A stretch of DNA of 64,000 bases. It comes from Halosaccharopolyspora lacisalsi. Lineage in GTDB: Bacteria; Actinomycetota; Actinomycetes; Mycobacteriales; Pseudonocardiaceae. The stretch is taken from positions 360,324-424,323 of the forward strand of contig NZ_JACGWZ010000006.1 in the NCBI RefSeq assembly GCF_014137975.1, given 5' to 3'. The notes under the pieces are model-generated. The model saw only the letters and a program-made list of their open reading frames with translations. It did not search any database and was not told the origin of the DNA. This document shows, in pieces, positions 8,202 to 17,333 of this stretch. Both the position numbers and the translations under genes were made by a program. The number at the start of each line of letters is the position of its first letter. Within the stretch, counting starts at the first letter, position 1.

Positions 8202-8362
8202 CCCGACGTGGTGGTGCCCGACCGGCTTCAACCGGTGGTCGCGCCCCGTCGTGCACGGTGCCGCCAGTGGGGCCGCGAGCGGGTACTGGCTAGCATGTCG
8301 GGGTCGAGTTTCGTCCGGGTGAAGTGCCCCGGCGGTAAGACGGCGAAGCGAGCGGGAGAGCG

Positions 8363-8698
8363 ATGGGGCCCGACGAGCAGATCCGGCAGGCCATGTCCCA
8401 CCTCGAGGGGCTGGAGACGGTTCCGGCCGAGGCCGTGCAGGCGGTGGATGCCCTCGTGCATCGGATCCGGCAGCGCCTCGTGCTCACCGAGGAGACGGCG
8501 CAGGAGTGGCGGGACGTGGCCGAGGCCGCTCAGGTGTTGGACAAGTCGAGTGCTTCCGGGGTGGTTTCCCTGGTGCGGACGGTGAAGTCCGCGCCGACCG
8601 CGCCGCTGCCTCCGCGGGGGTGGTTGAGCTTGGACTTGGCCGTGCTCGACCTCGCCAAGGCGATCAACGCCGGTTCGACGGTCGCCGCCACGTCCTGA
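8363..8698 (+). CDS. Hypothetical protein, 111 aa
   Basis: A mostly helical, acidic protein of 111 residues without membrane segment or recognised domain. GGGAGAG lies just before the ATG. Codon usage matches the genome. The C-terminal half has LSLDLAVLDLAKAIN, a helix-like end. It is followed by two strong hairpins that separate it from the convergent glpK gene. Confidence 0.55.
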   Translation: MGPDEQIRQAMSHLEGLETVPAEAVQAVDALVHRIRQRLVLTEETAQEWRDVAEAAQVLDKSSASGVVSLVRTVKSAPTAPLPPRGWLSLDLAVLDLAKAINAGSTVAATS

Positions 8699-8708
8699 CC
8701 GGTACGCG

Positions 8709-8739
8709 GTACCCCGGCCTGCTGTGCATGCCGGGGTAC
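8709..8739. terminator. Hairpin terminator
   Basis: GTACCCCGGC (8709-8718) pairs with GCCGGGGTAC (8730-8739) over an 11-nt loop, between convergent genes. Confidence 0.65.
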
Positions 8740-8762
8740 GCGGTTGCTTCCGGCCTCGTTCC

Positions 8763-8782
8763 ACCCAGTCGAACGACTGGGT
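8763..8782. terminator. Hairpin terminator beside glpK end
   Basis: ACCCAGTCG (8763-8771) and CGACTGGGT (8774-8782) form a near-perfect palindrome followed by TCTT. The same ten bases ACCCAGTCGA recur inside the glpK stop region (around 8810-8820). Confidence 0.5.
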
Positions 8783-8802
8783 TCTTGGGAGCCCGAAGGT
8801 AC

Positions 8803-10308
8803 TTAGGGAACCCAGTCGAAGGTCTTGGTGACGGCCTTCTTCCAGCTGCTGTACTCGCTGGCGCGCCGGTCCTCGGGCATCAGCGGGTCCCACTGCTTGT
8901 CCTGGGCCCAGTTAGCCCTGATGTCGTGCTCCCCGGCCCAGAAGCCGGTGGCGAGACCGGCCGCGTAGGCCGCACCCAGCGCGGTGGTCTCGTTGACCAC
9001 CGGGCGAATCACGGGAACCCCGAGGATGTCGGCCTGGAACTGCATGAGCAGCTCGTTCATCACCATGCCGCCGTCGGCCTTCAGCGACTTCAGCTCCACG
9101 CCCGAGTCGGCGTTCATCGCGTCGATGACCTCGCGGGTCTGGAACGCGGTCGCCTCCAGCACGGCCCGGGCCAGGTGCCCGCGGTCGACGAATCGGGTCA
9201 GGCCGACGATCGCCCCGCGCGCGTCGGAACGCCAGTGCGGTGCGAACAGACCGGAGAACGCGGGGACGAAGTAGGCGCCGCCGTTGTCCTCCACCGATGC
9301 GGCGAGCTGTTCGATCTCGGGTGAACTGCCGATCATCCCGAGGTTGTCGCGCACCCACTGCACCAGGGATCCGGTCACCGCGATGGACCCCTCCAGGCAG
9401 TAGACGGCGTCCTGGTCCCCGATCTTGTAACCGACCGTGGTGAGCAGTCCGTTCTCGCTGAGCACCGGCTCGTTGCCGGTGTTGAGCAGCAGGAAGTTGC
9501 CGGTGCCGTAGGTGTTCTTGGCCTCTCCCGGCATCAGACAGGCCTGACCGAAGGTCGCCGCCTGCTGGTCGCCCAGGATGCCCGCGATCGGCAGTCCGCC
9601 GAAGACACCGCGTTCGCGGAAGTAGCCGTAGACCTCCGAGGAGGAGCGGATCTCGGGAAGCAGGGACATCGGGATGCCGAGCTCGGCGCAGATGTCGGCG
9701 TCCCAGGCCAGCGTCTCCAGATCCATCAGCAGGGTGCGGGAGGCGTTGGTGGGGTCGGTGACGTGCAGGCCGCCCTCGGTGCCCCCGGTGGAGTTCCACA
9801 GCACCCAGGTGTCCATGTTGCCGAACATCAGCTCACCGCGCTCGGCGCGTTCGCGGACGCCGTCCACGTTGTCCAGGATCCAGCGGATCTTGGTGCCGGA
9901 GAAGTACGGCGACAGCGTCAGGCCCGTCTTGGAGTGGTAGCGGCTCTTGCCGCCGCCGAGCGCGGCGAGTTCCTCCACGATGCCGTCGGTGCGGGTGTCC
10001 TGCCACACGATCGCGTTGTAGACCGGCTTACCGGTGGTCCTGTCCCAGATCACCGTTGTCTCGCGCTGGTTGGTGATCCCGACGGCTGCGATCTCGGACA
10101 GCACCAGGTCCGCCTTGGCCAGCGCGCCCGCGCAGACCTGTCGGACGTTGCTCCAGACTTCCTCCGGGTCGTGCTCGACCCAGCCGGCGCGCGGCATGAT
10201 CTGACGGTGTTCGAGCTGATCGACGGACACGACCTGTCCGGCATGGTCGAAGATCATGCAGCGGCTGGAGGTGGTGCCCTGGTCGATGGCTGCGATGTAG
10301 GAGGCCAT
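8803..10308 (-). CDS. glpK: Glycerol kinase
   Basis: A 501-residue FGGY-family kinase phosphorylating glycerol to sn-glycerol 3-phosphate with ATP. The N-terminal phosphate-binding loop is IDQGTTSSR; the FGGY signature regions include the [16 protein letters not shown] area and the C-terminal [15 protein letters not shown] and [12 protein letters not shown] segments. Length is typical. The ATG at 10308 is preceded by GAAAGG. It lies 35 nt downstream of glpF on the same strand, so the two form an operon taking glycerol in and trapping it. The adjacent divergent DeoR regulator probably controls it. Confidence 0.95.
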   Translation of the reverse strand: MASYIAAIDQGTTSSRCMIFDHAGQVVSVDQLEHRQIMPRAGWVEHDPEEVWSNVRQVCAGALAKADLVLSEIAAVGITNQRETTVIWDRTTGKPVYNAIVWQDTRTDGIVEELAALGGGKSRYHSKTGLTLSPYFSGTKIRWILDNVDGVRERAERGELMFGNMDTWVLWNSTGGTEGGLHVTDPTNASRTLLMDLETLAWDADICAELGIPMSLLPEIRSSSEVYGYFRERGVFGGLPIAGILGDQQAATFGQACLMPGEAKNTYGTGNFLLLNTGNEPVLSENGLLTTVGYKIGDQDAVYCLEGSIAVTGSLVQWVRDNLGMIGSSPEIEQLAASVEDNGGAYFVPAFSGLFAPHWRSDARGAIVGLTRFVDRGHLARAVLEATAFQTREVIDAMNADSGVELKSLKADGGMVMNELLMQFQADILGVPVIRPVVNETTALGAAYAAGLATGFWAGEHDIRANWAQDKQWDPLMPEDRRASEYSSWKKAVTKTFDWVP

Positions 10309-10343
10309 TGCTTGCCTTTCCGTGACTGGGGGATCGGTGCGGA

Positions 10344-11087
10344 TCAGGTTGCGGGAAGGATCGAGGCGAGCCCTCCGGCGAGTACTCCGCCCAGAATCGG
10401 TCCGAGGATGGGTACCCACGAGTAACCCCAGTCCGCGCCGCCCTTGCCGCGGATGGGCAGCAGCGCGTAGGCGATGCGCGGTCCGAGGTCACGGGCGGGG
10501 TTGATCGCGTAACCGGTGGGTCCTCCCAGGGAGTTGCCGATCGAGATGACGATGAAGGCGACGCCGGCGTAGCCGAGCGCGGAGTTGCCGAAGTCGGTGA
10601 TACCGGCGGCGCCGCTTTCGAGGCCGGGCGTGAGGATGATCCAGAGCACCAGGACGAAGGTGCCGATGACCTCGGTGACGAGGTTCCACGGCTTGTTCGG
10701 CACGGTCGGGGCGGTGGCGAAGATGCCCAGCGTGTTGCCCGGATCGTCGTGGGTGTCGAACTGCAGTTTGTAGGCCGCCCAGCACAGCACGGCACCGAGT
10801 GTGCCACCGATCAGCTGGGCGAGCAGGTAGATCGGCACCTGGCCCCAGTCGAGCTGGCCGTTGACGGCGAGCCCGAAGGTGACGGCGGGGTTGATGTGCG
10901 CTCCGGTGGGGGACGCGACGCTGGCTCCGGCGAAGACGGCGAAGCCCCAACCGAAGTTGACCAGCAACCATCCCCCGTCGTGACCGAGCGTCCGACGCAG
11001 GGTCACGTTCGCGACCACGCCGCAGCCGAGCAGGGTCAGCGTGGCGGTCCCCATGATCTCCCAGATCATGATCTCGGCGGCGCTCAT
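10344..11087 (-). CDS. glpF: Glycerol facilitator (MIP family)
   Basis: A 247-residue aquaglyceroporin with six membrane helices passing glycerol through the inner membrane. Both half-helix signatures are intact: HINPAV in the first half and [10 protein letters not shown] in the second; the Asp after the second NPAR is the mark of glycerol- rather than water-selective channels. The start is preceded by AGAGGAG. First gene of the glpF-glpK pair. Confidence 0.93.
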   Translation of the reverse strand: MSAAEIMIWEIMGTATLTLLGCGVVANVTLRRTLGHDGGWLLVNFGWGFAVFAGASVASPTGAHINPAVTFGLAVNGQLDWGQVPIYLLAQLIGGTLGAVLCWAAYKLQFDTHDDPGNTLGIFATAPTVPNKPWNLVTEVIGTFVLVLWIILTPGLESGAAGITDFGNSALGYAGVAFIVISIGNSLGGPTGYAINPARDLGPRIAYALLPIRGKGGADWGYSWVPILGPILGGVLAGGLASILPAT

Positions 11088-11395
11088 GCTCGGCTCCTCT
11101 TGGATGCCTCACGCGCTGGGGTCCGCCTTGTGGAACAGAGGTGCATCGTCGCACCACCTCCTTGTCTTGACAGTGCTCGGGCGAGGGGCTTAGCCCGAAG
11201 AGTGAAGTCACGGTAGTAGTGTGAAAACAAACATTGCAATACCCGTGTCATGATGTTTTTATCGAGATCAGTGATTGGGTGCGGAAGCTCGGCGTAGTTC
11301 GAAGCTGTTGATCGTCAGGCGGCGCCGCGGACCCCGGACCGGGCGTTGGAGGATGGATCCCGTCGATGGAAGAGCGTGGTGCGAGGGGAACTCAG
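11088..11395. promoter_or_regulatory. Divergent glpF / regulator promoter region with candidate operator
   Basis: This 308-base gap separates glpF from the DeoR-family regulator. An AT-rich island at about 11215-11270 stands out from the GC-rich surroundings and contains an imperfect inverted repeat, AAAACAAACAT (11224-11234) and ATGATGTTTTT (11250-11260), matching at 8 of 11 positions. It is a plausible operator for the adjacent regulator. Confidence 0.4.
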
Positions 11396-12199
11396 ATGAC
11401 GACGACGCCGGGCAGGCGCCCGTCAGGTCGGCAGCAGGACCGCAGGCGCAGGATCACCGAGCTGGTCATGGCCGAGGGCAACATGCGCATCGACGATCTG
11501 GTCTCGACGGTGGGTACCAGCGCCATGACCGTGTACCGGGACCTGGCCGACCTGGAGTCGCAGGGATTGGTGCACCGCAACCGCGGGTACGTCTCGGCTG
11601 CCTCCTCCCTGCTGTACGAGGCGGCTTCCGAGTACCGGTTGCAGCAGAACGCGGCGGAGAAGGAGCAGGTGGCCCGTGCGGCGGCCGCTCTCGTCGAACC
11701 GGGGCAGGCTCTGATGCTCGACGACTCCACCACGGGGGTGTATCTGGCCCGGATGCTGCCCGAGAGCATTCCGCTGACGGTGGTGACCAACTATCGCGGC
11801 GTGTTCGGGGAGTTGGTCGCTCAGCAGGGGATTCATCTGATCTCCGTCGGCGGTGACTACCTGCCGTGGGCCGATGCTTTCGTGGGCGGGATGGCACTGG
11901 AAGCGCTGCGCGGGATGCGGGTCGACCTGGCGATCATGTCGGTCTCGGCCGTGACCGACGGGGTGTGCTTCTACCCGCAGCAGGAGATGGTGCAGCTCAA
12001 GAAGGCCATGCTGGCTTCGGCCAGCCGCAAGGTGCTCTACGTCGATCACACGAAGTTCAGCAGGCGTGCGCTGCACGCGGTGGCTCCCGCCGAGGACTTC
12101 GACGTCGTGATCGTCGACGACCGGACACCGTCGTCGGAGATCGAGCTCCTGCGCGAACGCGGAGCCACCGTTGAACAGGCCGGTGGCGACGGGCGGTGA
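11396..12199 (+). CDS. DeoR/GlpR-family transcriptional regulator
   Basis: A 267-residue repressor of the DeoR family. Residues about 15-70 form the helix-turn-helix (DDLVSTVGTSAMTVYRDLAD, the TVYRDL being the recognition helix). The C-terminal sugar-phosphate-binding domain is seen as LMLDDSTTGVYLA, VVTNYRGV, and SASRKVLYVDHTKFSRRAL. These regulators release DNA on binding a phosphorylated sugar. Placement between glpFK and glpD makes glycerol 3-phosphate the likely effector. GAGGGGA at 11383-11389 supports the ATG at 11396 over one at 11366. Confidence 0.88.
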   Translation: MTTTPGRRPSGRQQDRRRRITELVMAEGNMRIDDLVSTVGTSAMTVYRDLADLESQGLVHRNRGYVSAASSLLYEAASEYRLQQNAAEKEQVARAAAALVEPGQALMLDDSTTGVYLARMLPESIPLTVVTNYRGVFGELVAQQGIHLISVGGDYLPWADAFVGGMALEALRGMRVDLAIMSVSAVTDGVCFYPQQEMVQLKKAMLASASRKVLYVDHTKFSRRALHAVAPAEDFDVVIVDDRTPSSEIELLRERGATVEQAGGDGR

Positions 12200-12294
12200 C
12201 GTGGCACGCGCGAATCGTGCGTGTCGGGCATGATGACCACCGACAGTGCTAGGCGGTACCAGCCGGTGGTGGCGAGACGAGCGAGGAGGACGCT

Positions 12295-14034
12295 GTGTCC
12301 AACAACAGAGCCGATACCGCCAGGGTCGAGGGCAGGATCGGACCGCAGGACCACGCCGAGAGCTGGCACCGGCTGGGCTCCGAGGAGTTCGACGTCGTGG
12401 TGATCGGCGGCGGGGTGACCGGTGCGGGAGCCGCGCTGGACGCGGCCACGCGCGGCCTGAAGGTCGCGCTCGTGGAGGCCAGGGATCTGGCGGCCGGGAC
12501 CTCCAGCCGTTCCAGCAAGCTGTTCCACGGTGGACTGCGCTACCTGGAGAAGCTGGAGTTCTCCCTGGTGCGCGAGGCGTTGCACGAGCGGGAGCTGATG
12601 CTGACCCGGCTCGCCCCGCACCTGGTCAAGCCGGTCAGTTTTCTCTACCCGCTGACCCGTCGAGTGTGGGAGCGCCCGTACACGGCCGCGGGGCTGTTGC
12701 TCTACGACACGATGGGCGGCGCGCGCTCCGTTCCCGGGCAGAAGCACCTGACCCGGGCGGGGGCGCAACGCATGGTTCCCGCGCTCAAGCGCGACGCGAT
12801 GGTCGGTGGGATCCGCTACTACGACGCTCAGGCCGACGACGCGCGGCACACCATGACGGTGGCTCGCACCGCCTCCCGCTACGGTGCCGTCGTCCGCACC
12901 TCCACGCAGGTGGTCGAGTTTCTCCACGACGCCGACCGGATCGCCGGTGTCCGGGTCCGCGACGCCGAGGACGGCAGCGAGACGGAGGTGCGGGCGCAGG
13001 CCGTGATCAACGCGACCGGCGTGTGGACCGACGAGTTGCAGCGGCTGTCCGGTGGCCGGGGCAGGTTCCGGGTGCGGGCGAGCAAGGGGGTGCACATCGT
13101 GGTGCCCCGGGACCGCATCGTCGCCGAGACCGGCATGATCCTGCGTACCGAGAAGTCCGTGCTGTTCGTGGTTCCGTGGGACAACCACTGGATCATCGGC
13201 ACCACCGACACCGACTGGAACCTGGATCTGGCGCACCCGTCCGCCACGCGCGCCGACATCGACTACGTGCTCGAGCACGTCAACTCGGTGCTGGCCACAC
13301 CGCTGACCCAGGACGACATCGAGGGCGTCTACGCCGGGTTGCGCCCCCTGCTGGCCGGTGAGAGCGACGAGAGCTCGAAGCTCTCGCGGGAGCACGCGGT
13401 GGCGCGGGTGGCGCCCGGCCTGGTCGCCATCGCCGGGGGCAAGTACACGACCTACCGGGTCATGGCCGCCGACGCGGTCGACGCGGTCGCCGGTGACGTC
13501 TCCGGCCGCATCGCGTCGTCGATCACCGACAGGGTGCCGCTGCTCGGGGCCGACGGGTACCACGCGCTGGTCAACCAGGCCGACCAGCTCGCGTCCGAGT
13601 ACGGGTTGCACCCGTACCGCATTCGGCACCTGCTGGACCGCTACGGGGCGATGACCCCCGACGTGCTGGCGCTGGCCGACGAGCGCCCCGAGCTGCTCAA
13701 GGCCGTGCCCGAGGCGGCGGAATACCTGCAGGTCGAGGTGGTCTACGCCGTCAGCCACGAGGGCGCTCTCCACCTGGAGGACGTGCTCACGCGGCGTACT
13801 CGGATTTCCATCGAGTACCCGCATCGGGGTGTGGACAGCGCCGAGCCGGTGGCCCGGCTCATGGCGGAGCAGCTGGGCTGGGACGAGCAGCGCATCGCTC
13901 ACGAGGTGGAGGTCTACCAGGCCCGCGTCGAGGCGGAACGGGACTCGCAGATCCAGCCCGATGACCAGGCCGCCGACGAGCGGCGGGCGGCGGCCCCCGA
14001 GGTGCGCCGGGAGATCAGCGAGCCGGTGAGCTGA
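12295..14034 (+). CDS. glpD: Aerobic glycerol-3-phosphate dehydrogenase
   Basis: A 579-residue FAD enzyme oxidising glycerol 3-phosphate to dihydroxyacetone phosphate and passing electrons to the quinone pool at the membrane. The N-terminal FAD motif is VVIGGGVTGAGAALDA; the family signature SSRSSKLFHGGLRYL follows. GGKYTTYRVMA lies before the C-terminal cap domain. The GTG start follows GAGGAGG by 7 nt. It lies 95 nt after the regulator on the same strand and completes the glycerol pathway begun by glpF and glpK. Corresponds to glpD2 beside lpdA in M. tuberculosis. Confidence 0.93.
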   Translation: MSNNRADTARVEGRIGPQDHAESWHRLGSEEFDVVVIGGGVTGAGAALDAATRGLKVALVEARDLAAGTSSRSSKLFHGGLRYLEKLEFSLVREALHERELMLTRLAPHLVKPVSFLYPLTRRVWERPYTAAGLLLYDTMGGARSVPGQKHLTRAGAQRMVPALKRDAMVGGIRYYDAQADDARHTMTVARTASRYGAVVRTSTQVVEFLHDADRIAGVRVRDAEDGSETEVRAQAVINATGVWTDELQRLSGGRGRFRVRASKGVHIVVPRDRIVAETGMILRTEKSVLFVVPWDNHWIIGTTDTDWNLDLAHPSATRADIDYVLEHVNSVLATPLTQDDIEGVYAGLRPLLAGESDESSKLSREHAVARVAPGLVAIAGGKYTTYRVMAADAVDAVAGDVSGRIASSITDRVPLLGADGYHALVNQADQLASEYGLHPYRIRHLLDRYGAMTPDVLALADERPELLKAVPEAAEYLQVEVVYAVSHEGALHLEDVLTRRTRISIEYPHRGVDSAEPVARLMAEQLGWDEQRIAHEVEVYQARVEAERDSQIQPDDQAADERRAAAPEVRREISEPVS

Positions 14035-14105
14035 CGGGGTTCACGGTTCGATCCGCGTCGCGGTGTGGGTGGGGCCAGAGCTGGGCCCGTCCGTGCCGGG
14101 GGTTT

Positions 14106-14152
14106 GTGCGATTTTCCCTAAACTTGTGCCACAACTTTAGGGAAAATCGCAC
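14106..14152. terminator. Bidirectional terminator, 17-bp perfect stem
   Basis: GTGCGATTTTCCCTAAA (14106-14122) is repeated inverted without mismatch at 14136-14152 around a 13-nt loop. It sits between the convergent glpD and espG genes and is much richer in A and T than its surroundings. Confidence 0.75.
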
Positions 14153-14187
14153 CACCGCGTACCTGTGGAAGGACGGGTGCTCCTCGA

Positions 14188-15000
14188 TCAGGTGAGGGTG
14201 ACTTCGGTGAGGAGTTCCTCGACGTGCCCGATCAGGCGCTTGGAGTCGACCGGCGCGATGGTGCTCCACGGATCCCCGGAAGGGGAGTTCCGGCGTAGTT
14301 GCACGTAGCGACCGTGCGGGGAGTCGAAGAACCCGATGACGTGCGCGGCGCGGACCCGGCGACCGAGCCGGTCCCGCGCCGCCGCGCCGAACTGTCCCCG
14401 GTTTCCCGCTTCCGCGGCCATCCGCGTGAGCGTCCCGGCGTCGTCGGCGCGGACTCCGTAGCGCCGTAGTGCCATGCGCAGTGTTTCGATGTCGTAGCTC
14501 GTTTCCGCGGCGGCGTCGAGGTCGACGCTGCGCAGCGTCACCGACCTGCCCGGCCCCGGACGGAGGGCGGGGAGTTGGTGAACGGCCTCCCGCGCCAGTC
14601 CGGTGGCCGCCGCCTGTCGCAGTGTCAGCGTGTCGCCGTCCTTGACCACCAGCACCGCCTGCTCGGACTCACCCGGCTCGGCGCCCGCCGCGAGCAGTCG
14701 GACGCTGCGGCCGAACCACATCCGCCCGTCGACCTCGCGCCGTGGCCGCACGAGCAGGCGCAGCATTCGTTCCAGTTCCGGATCCAGCCGGTTCGGTCGT
14801 CCCAGGCCGCGTGCTGACAGCGACTCCCATGCCGAGTCGACCAGCTCGGCCCGTTCGGTGTGGGTGCGTCCCGGGGACGGGACCTTCAGCACCAGCGGAA
14901 CCGCCTCGATGCCCAGGTACTCGGCCAGCACGTCGAATTCGAGAGCGGACAGCGCGACCGGCCGTGCCCGGTCGGCCTCGTCGATCACCGTCATGGTCAA
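14188..15000 (-). CDS. espG: ESX secretion-associated protein EspG
   Basis: A 270-residue EspG-family protein. EspG proteins are cytosolic chaperones that bind PPE-type substrates and deliver them to the type VII (ESX) secretion ATPase. The start (ALSALEFDVLAEYLGIEAVPLVL) and the C-terminal block (AHVIGFFDSPHGRYVQLRRN, then DPWSTIAPVDSKRLIGHVEEL) are typical of the family. It overlaps the upstream PPE-like gene by 4 nt (ATGA), so both are translated together, which fits a chaperone and its client. No ESX core gene (EccC, MycP) lies in the window. Confidence 0.8.
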   Translation of the reverse strand: MTMTVIDEADRARPVALSALEFDVLAEYLGIEAVPLVLKVPSPGRTHTERAELVDSAWESLSARGLGRPNRLDPELERMLRLLVRPRREVDGRMWFGRSVRLLAAGAEPGESEQAVLVVKDGDTLTLRQAAATGLAREAVHQLPALRPGPGRSVTLRSVDLDAAAETSYDIETLRMALRRYGVRADDAGTLTRMAAEAGNRGQFGAAARDRLGRRVRAAHVIGFFDSPHGRYVQLRRNSPSGDPWSTIAPVDSKRLIGHVEELLTEVTLT

Positions 15001-15863
15001 GGCTCACCGATCACGGGACGGGTCAGCGTGCGCGGCTCGTCGAAGAATCCGCCCTGCTCACCGATCTCCTCGGTGACGGCGGGCTCGATTCGTTCGGCGT
15101 GCTCGTCGTCTTCGGCACGGTCGTGGCGGCGCGCGGACCGGCCTCCCGAGGAGCCTGCCCGGGAAGTGTCCGGGGATGTCGCCGCTCGCCCGGAGCGTTC
15201 CCCGCCCGCCGTGGCCGAGCCGCTCCGGGCGGTGTTCCCGGGACCGGCCGGGTGCGCCGCGGTACCGCCCCAGGTGATGGTGACGTGCTGCTGCCCGGGT
15301 GAACCGGTTGCCGGGGTGCCGGCCGGAGCGTCGACGACGAGCTTCGGCGGTGGTGAGAACGAGGCCAGCGAGGTCGTGTTGGCCTCGGAGGAGGCCTGGT
15401 AGGTCCGCATCACCTCGAACGCGCGCTCCTCGGCGGCGTTCTGGCGGGCCTCCTGCTGCTCGTAGTCGGTCTGTCCACCGAACAGGTGCACCAACAGGGA
15501 GGTGGCCGTGCTCGGCTCCTCCGAAGTCACCGGTATCGGTGGAGGCATGTCCGCGCGGGCCTTGGCGATGAAATCCGCCTGCTGCTCGGTGCGTTCACGC
15601 ATCCGCTGCGCCGAGTCGCGGGCCTGCTGCGCCCACTCGCCGAGCGGGTGCAGGCTGTCGCGAGCACTTTCCGCCGCCGTTCCCCGCCAGCCCGCCAGCG
15701 CGGTGGACAGCGCGGTGGCCAGATCGGTGTCGACCTGCCCGAGCGCTCGACTCAGCTCGGCCCATCGCTGTACGGATGCGCCGGAAGCCTGCGGACCCGG
15801 ACCGTCGTGGATCTGGGCGAACAGTTCGGAATGGGAGTAACCCTGCCACCGGTGGTCGCTCAT
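14997..15863 (-). CDS. PPE-like type VII secretion substrate
   Basis: A 288-residue protein with an N-terminal helical domain of about 180 residues carrying the helix-turn signature GWRGTAAESA (a WXG motif) and a proline/serine/threonine-rich low-complexity tail from about residue 175 containing QQHVTITWGG. The layout is that of PPE-type ESX substrates in Pseudonocardiaceae. It is directly followed by espG with a 4-nt overlap and preceded, 28 nt away, by a PE-like gene. The mycobacterial PPE motif itself is not evident, so PPE-like is used loosely. Confidence 0.65.
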   Translation of the reverse strand: MSDHRWQGYSHSELFAQIHDGPGPQASGASVQRWAELSRALGQVDTDLATALSTALAGWRGTAAESARDSLHPLGEWAQQARDSAQRMRERTEQQADFIAKARADMPPPIPVTSEEPSTATSLLVHLFGGQTDYEQQEARQNAAEERAFEVMRTYQASSEANTTSLASFSPPPKLVVDAPAGTPATGSPGQQHVTITWGGTAAHPAGPGNTARSGSATAGGERSGRAATSPDTSRAGSSGGRSARRHDRAEDDEHAERIEPAVTEEIGEQGGFFDEPRTLTRPVIGEP

Positions 15864-15891
15864 CCGGTCCCTTCCCTCGCCGTGATTGGGG

Positions 15892-16263
15892 TCAGTACTC
15901 CCGGTTCAGCCGGGCCGCATTGGTGTCCTCGACATCGGTGTAGCGCTCGTCGGCCAGCTCCAATGCCTCGGCCGCGGACTGGAGTTGATCACGGTAGTCG
16001 TACAGCGCCGTCAGGGCGGCCTCCGGGCCACCGACCGAGCGATCGTTGAACCGCTCGGCGGTGGTGGCGCTGACGGGATCCCCGGCCCACGGGCGGATCC
16101 GCAACTCGGTGATCGCGTGCTCGATCTGCACCCCGAGGGAGTCCAAGGACGACTGCAGGGCGCTGACCAGGCCCGGAATCGCGGACGGCTCGACCGTGAC
16201 GGACGTGGAATCGGGCAGGGCGGGGTCCGACGACCCCGCGTTCCACTGTGAGCTCGACGGCAC
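15892..16263 (-). CDS. PE-like small ESX-associated protein
   Basis: A 123-residue mainly helical protein with acidic character: a disordered N-terminus to about residue 27, then helices (IPGLVSALQSSLDSLGVQI and ALTALYDYRDQLQSAAEAL) joined by a loop with PWAGDPVS. It is the first gene of a three-gene set with the PPE-like and espG genes, the place where a PE-type partner is expected to pair with the PPE protein. The pairing is inferred from position and helix layout; no PE motif is visible. GTG start. Confidence 0.55.
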   Translation of the reverse strand: MPSSSQWNAGSSDPALPDSTSVTVEPSAIPGLVSALQSSLDSLGVQIEHAITELRIRPWAGDPVSATTAERFNDRSVGGPEAALTALYDYRDQLQSAAEALELADERYTDVEDTNAARLNREY

Positions 16264-16633
16264 GTGTTACCCCTCCCGGTTGTCGACGCCGGGTTCACTG
16301 TAGACCGTAATCATGACGCTGGGGAGTGTGGCGGACGCGGTGAGTGTCTTTCGTGTCACGGATGAACGGTTCGCGCGGATCCGTCCATTCAAGATCGACC
16401 CGCGACCCGGCCGTCCGGAGCTGTGGTTTTTCAGGGGTGGCGAACGCTGAGCGCGGCCACGACGACGGCTCCCACCGGCGAGAGCCCGGCGGTGAGCACC
16501 GTGGCCTGGTTCCATCCGGCCACCGGTTCGGCGGTCATGCCCGCTGCGACGCCGACATTGGCGACCACACCGCATGCTCACGCCGGCACCGGAGCCCGAA
16601 TTCTGATCTTCATGTGGAGCCTTCGGGCGCGGG
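16264..16633. other. 370-base gap with two weak small frames
   Basis: No recognised gene. On the plus strand 16313-16450 encodes 45 residues beginning MTLGSVADAV and ending ELWFFRGGER, with GC-rich third positions. On the minus strand 16431-16568 encodes 45 residues with a hydrophobic C-terminal helix (VLTAGLSPVGAVVVAAL) and a GTG start just after a stop. The two overlap by 20 nt and cannot be ranked from sequence. One could be a small protein or a decayed gene end. Confidence 0.3.
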
Positions 16634-17293
16634 CTAGTCCCAGTCGCTCGAAGCGGCGGGGGTGGACTCCGGGGACCGTGTCCGGGCGAGACTGGTGACG
16701 GCGGCTTCGGCGACGCGCTTCGCCCCAGCGCAGAGCTGGTCCAGCGGCGGGGGTGGGTGAGCGCCGTCGTCCCGGTACAGCACGTCGAGGTGTTGGCCCT
16801 CGGCGACGTCGACCGCCACGTTGCAGGCCAGGTCCAGCTCGGGGGTGCGGATCACCAGCGCCGGGAACTCGCTGGTCACCACGGGTGTGGTCCGGACCTG
16901 CGCGGTTTCGCTGGTCCACACCTCGATGCCCTCGACGGTCACCAGGGACAACCTGGCTCCCACCTTCACCGTGCTGTTGCGGTAACTGCAGGTGGCGGCG
17001 TCGCCGAAGCCGGCCTCGACACCGGGTAGCGGATCGCGGTCGAACCCCAGCTGGGCGCGCTGGTCGGCGGTGAGCAGTGCGCACGGATCGAAGTCGTCCA
17101 GGGGGATCTCGGACGGGCGTGGGGGCAGGGGCGGAGCTGTGGACGGTGCGAACGGAACCGGTTCCGGCGGTGGGGGCATCACGGTTTTCGCGGCGTTCTC
17201 GGTCCGGAGGTGGCCGCATCCGCTCAGCAGGAGCACTCCGACCGCGAGCATCCCTGACAGCCGGCGCCCCGCGGCCGTCTGCGAGCTGTACAT
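16634..17293 (-). CDS. DUF3558-type lipoprotein
   Basis: A 219-residue exported lipoprotein. The signal peptide ends in the lipobox LLLSGCG (cysteine at about residue 26). A proline-rich spacer follows, then a domain opening with DPCALLTADQRAQLG and containing CSYRNS, the pattern of DUF3558 proteins common in actinobacteria; function is unknown. Two conserved cysteines (DPCALL and DAATCSY) could form a disulfide. It lies next to the ESX-associated cluster but on no shared operon that can be shown. Confidence 0.75.
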   Translation of the reverse strand: MYSSQTAAGRRLSGMLAVGVLLLSGCGHLRTENAAKTVMPPPPEPVPFAPSTAPPLPPRPSEIPLDDFDPCALLTADQRAQLGFDRDPLPGVEAGFGDAATCSYRNSTVKVGARLSLVTVEGIEVWTSETAQVRTTPVVTSEFPALVIRTPELDLACNVAVDVAEGQHLDVLYRDDGAHPPPPLDQLCAGAKRVAEAAVTSLARTRSPESTPAASSDWD

Positions 17294-17333
17294 GCGTTCA
17301 CCGTAGTCGAACCGTCACCCGGTGCGTCACGGA

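Noticed and set aside
12046..13902. 618-codon minus frame opposite glpD
   Set aside because: Composition and position show it is the mirror of glpD.
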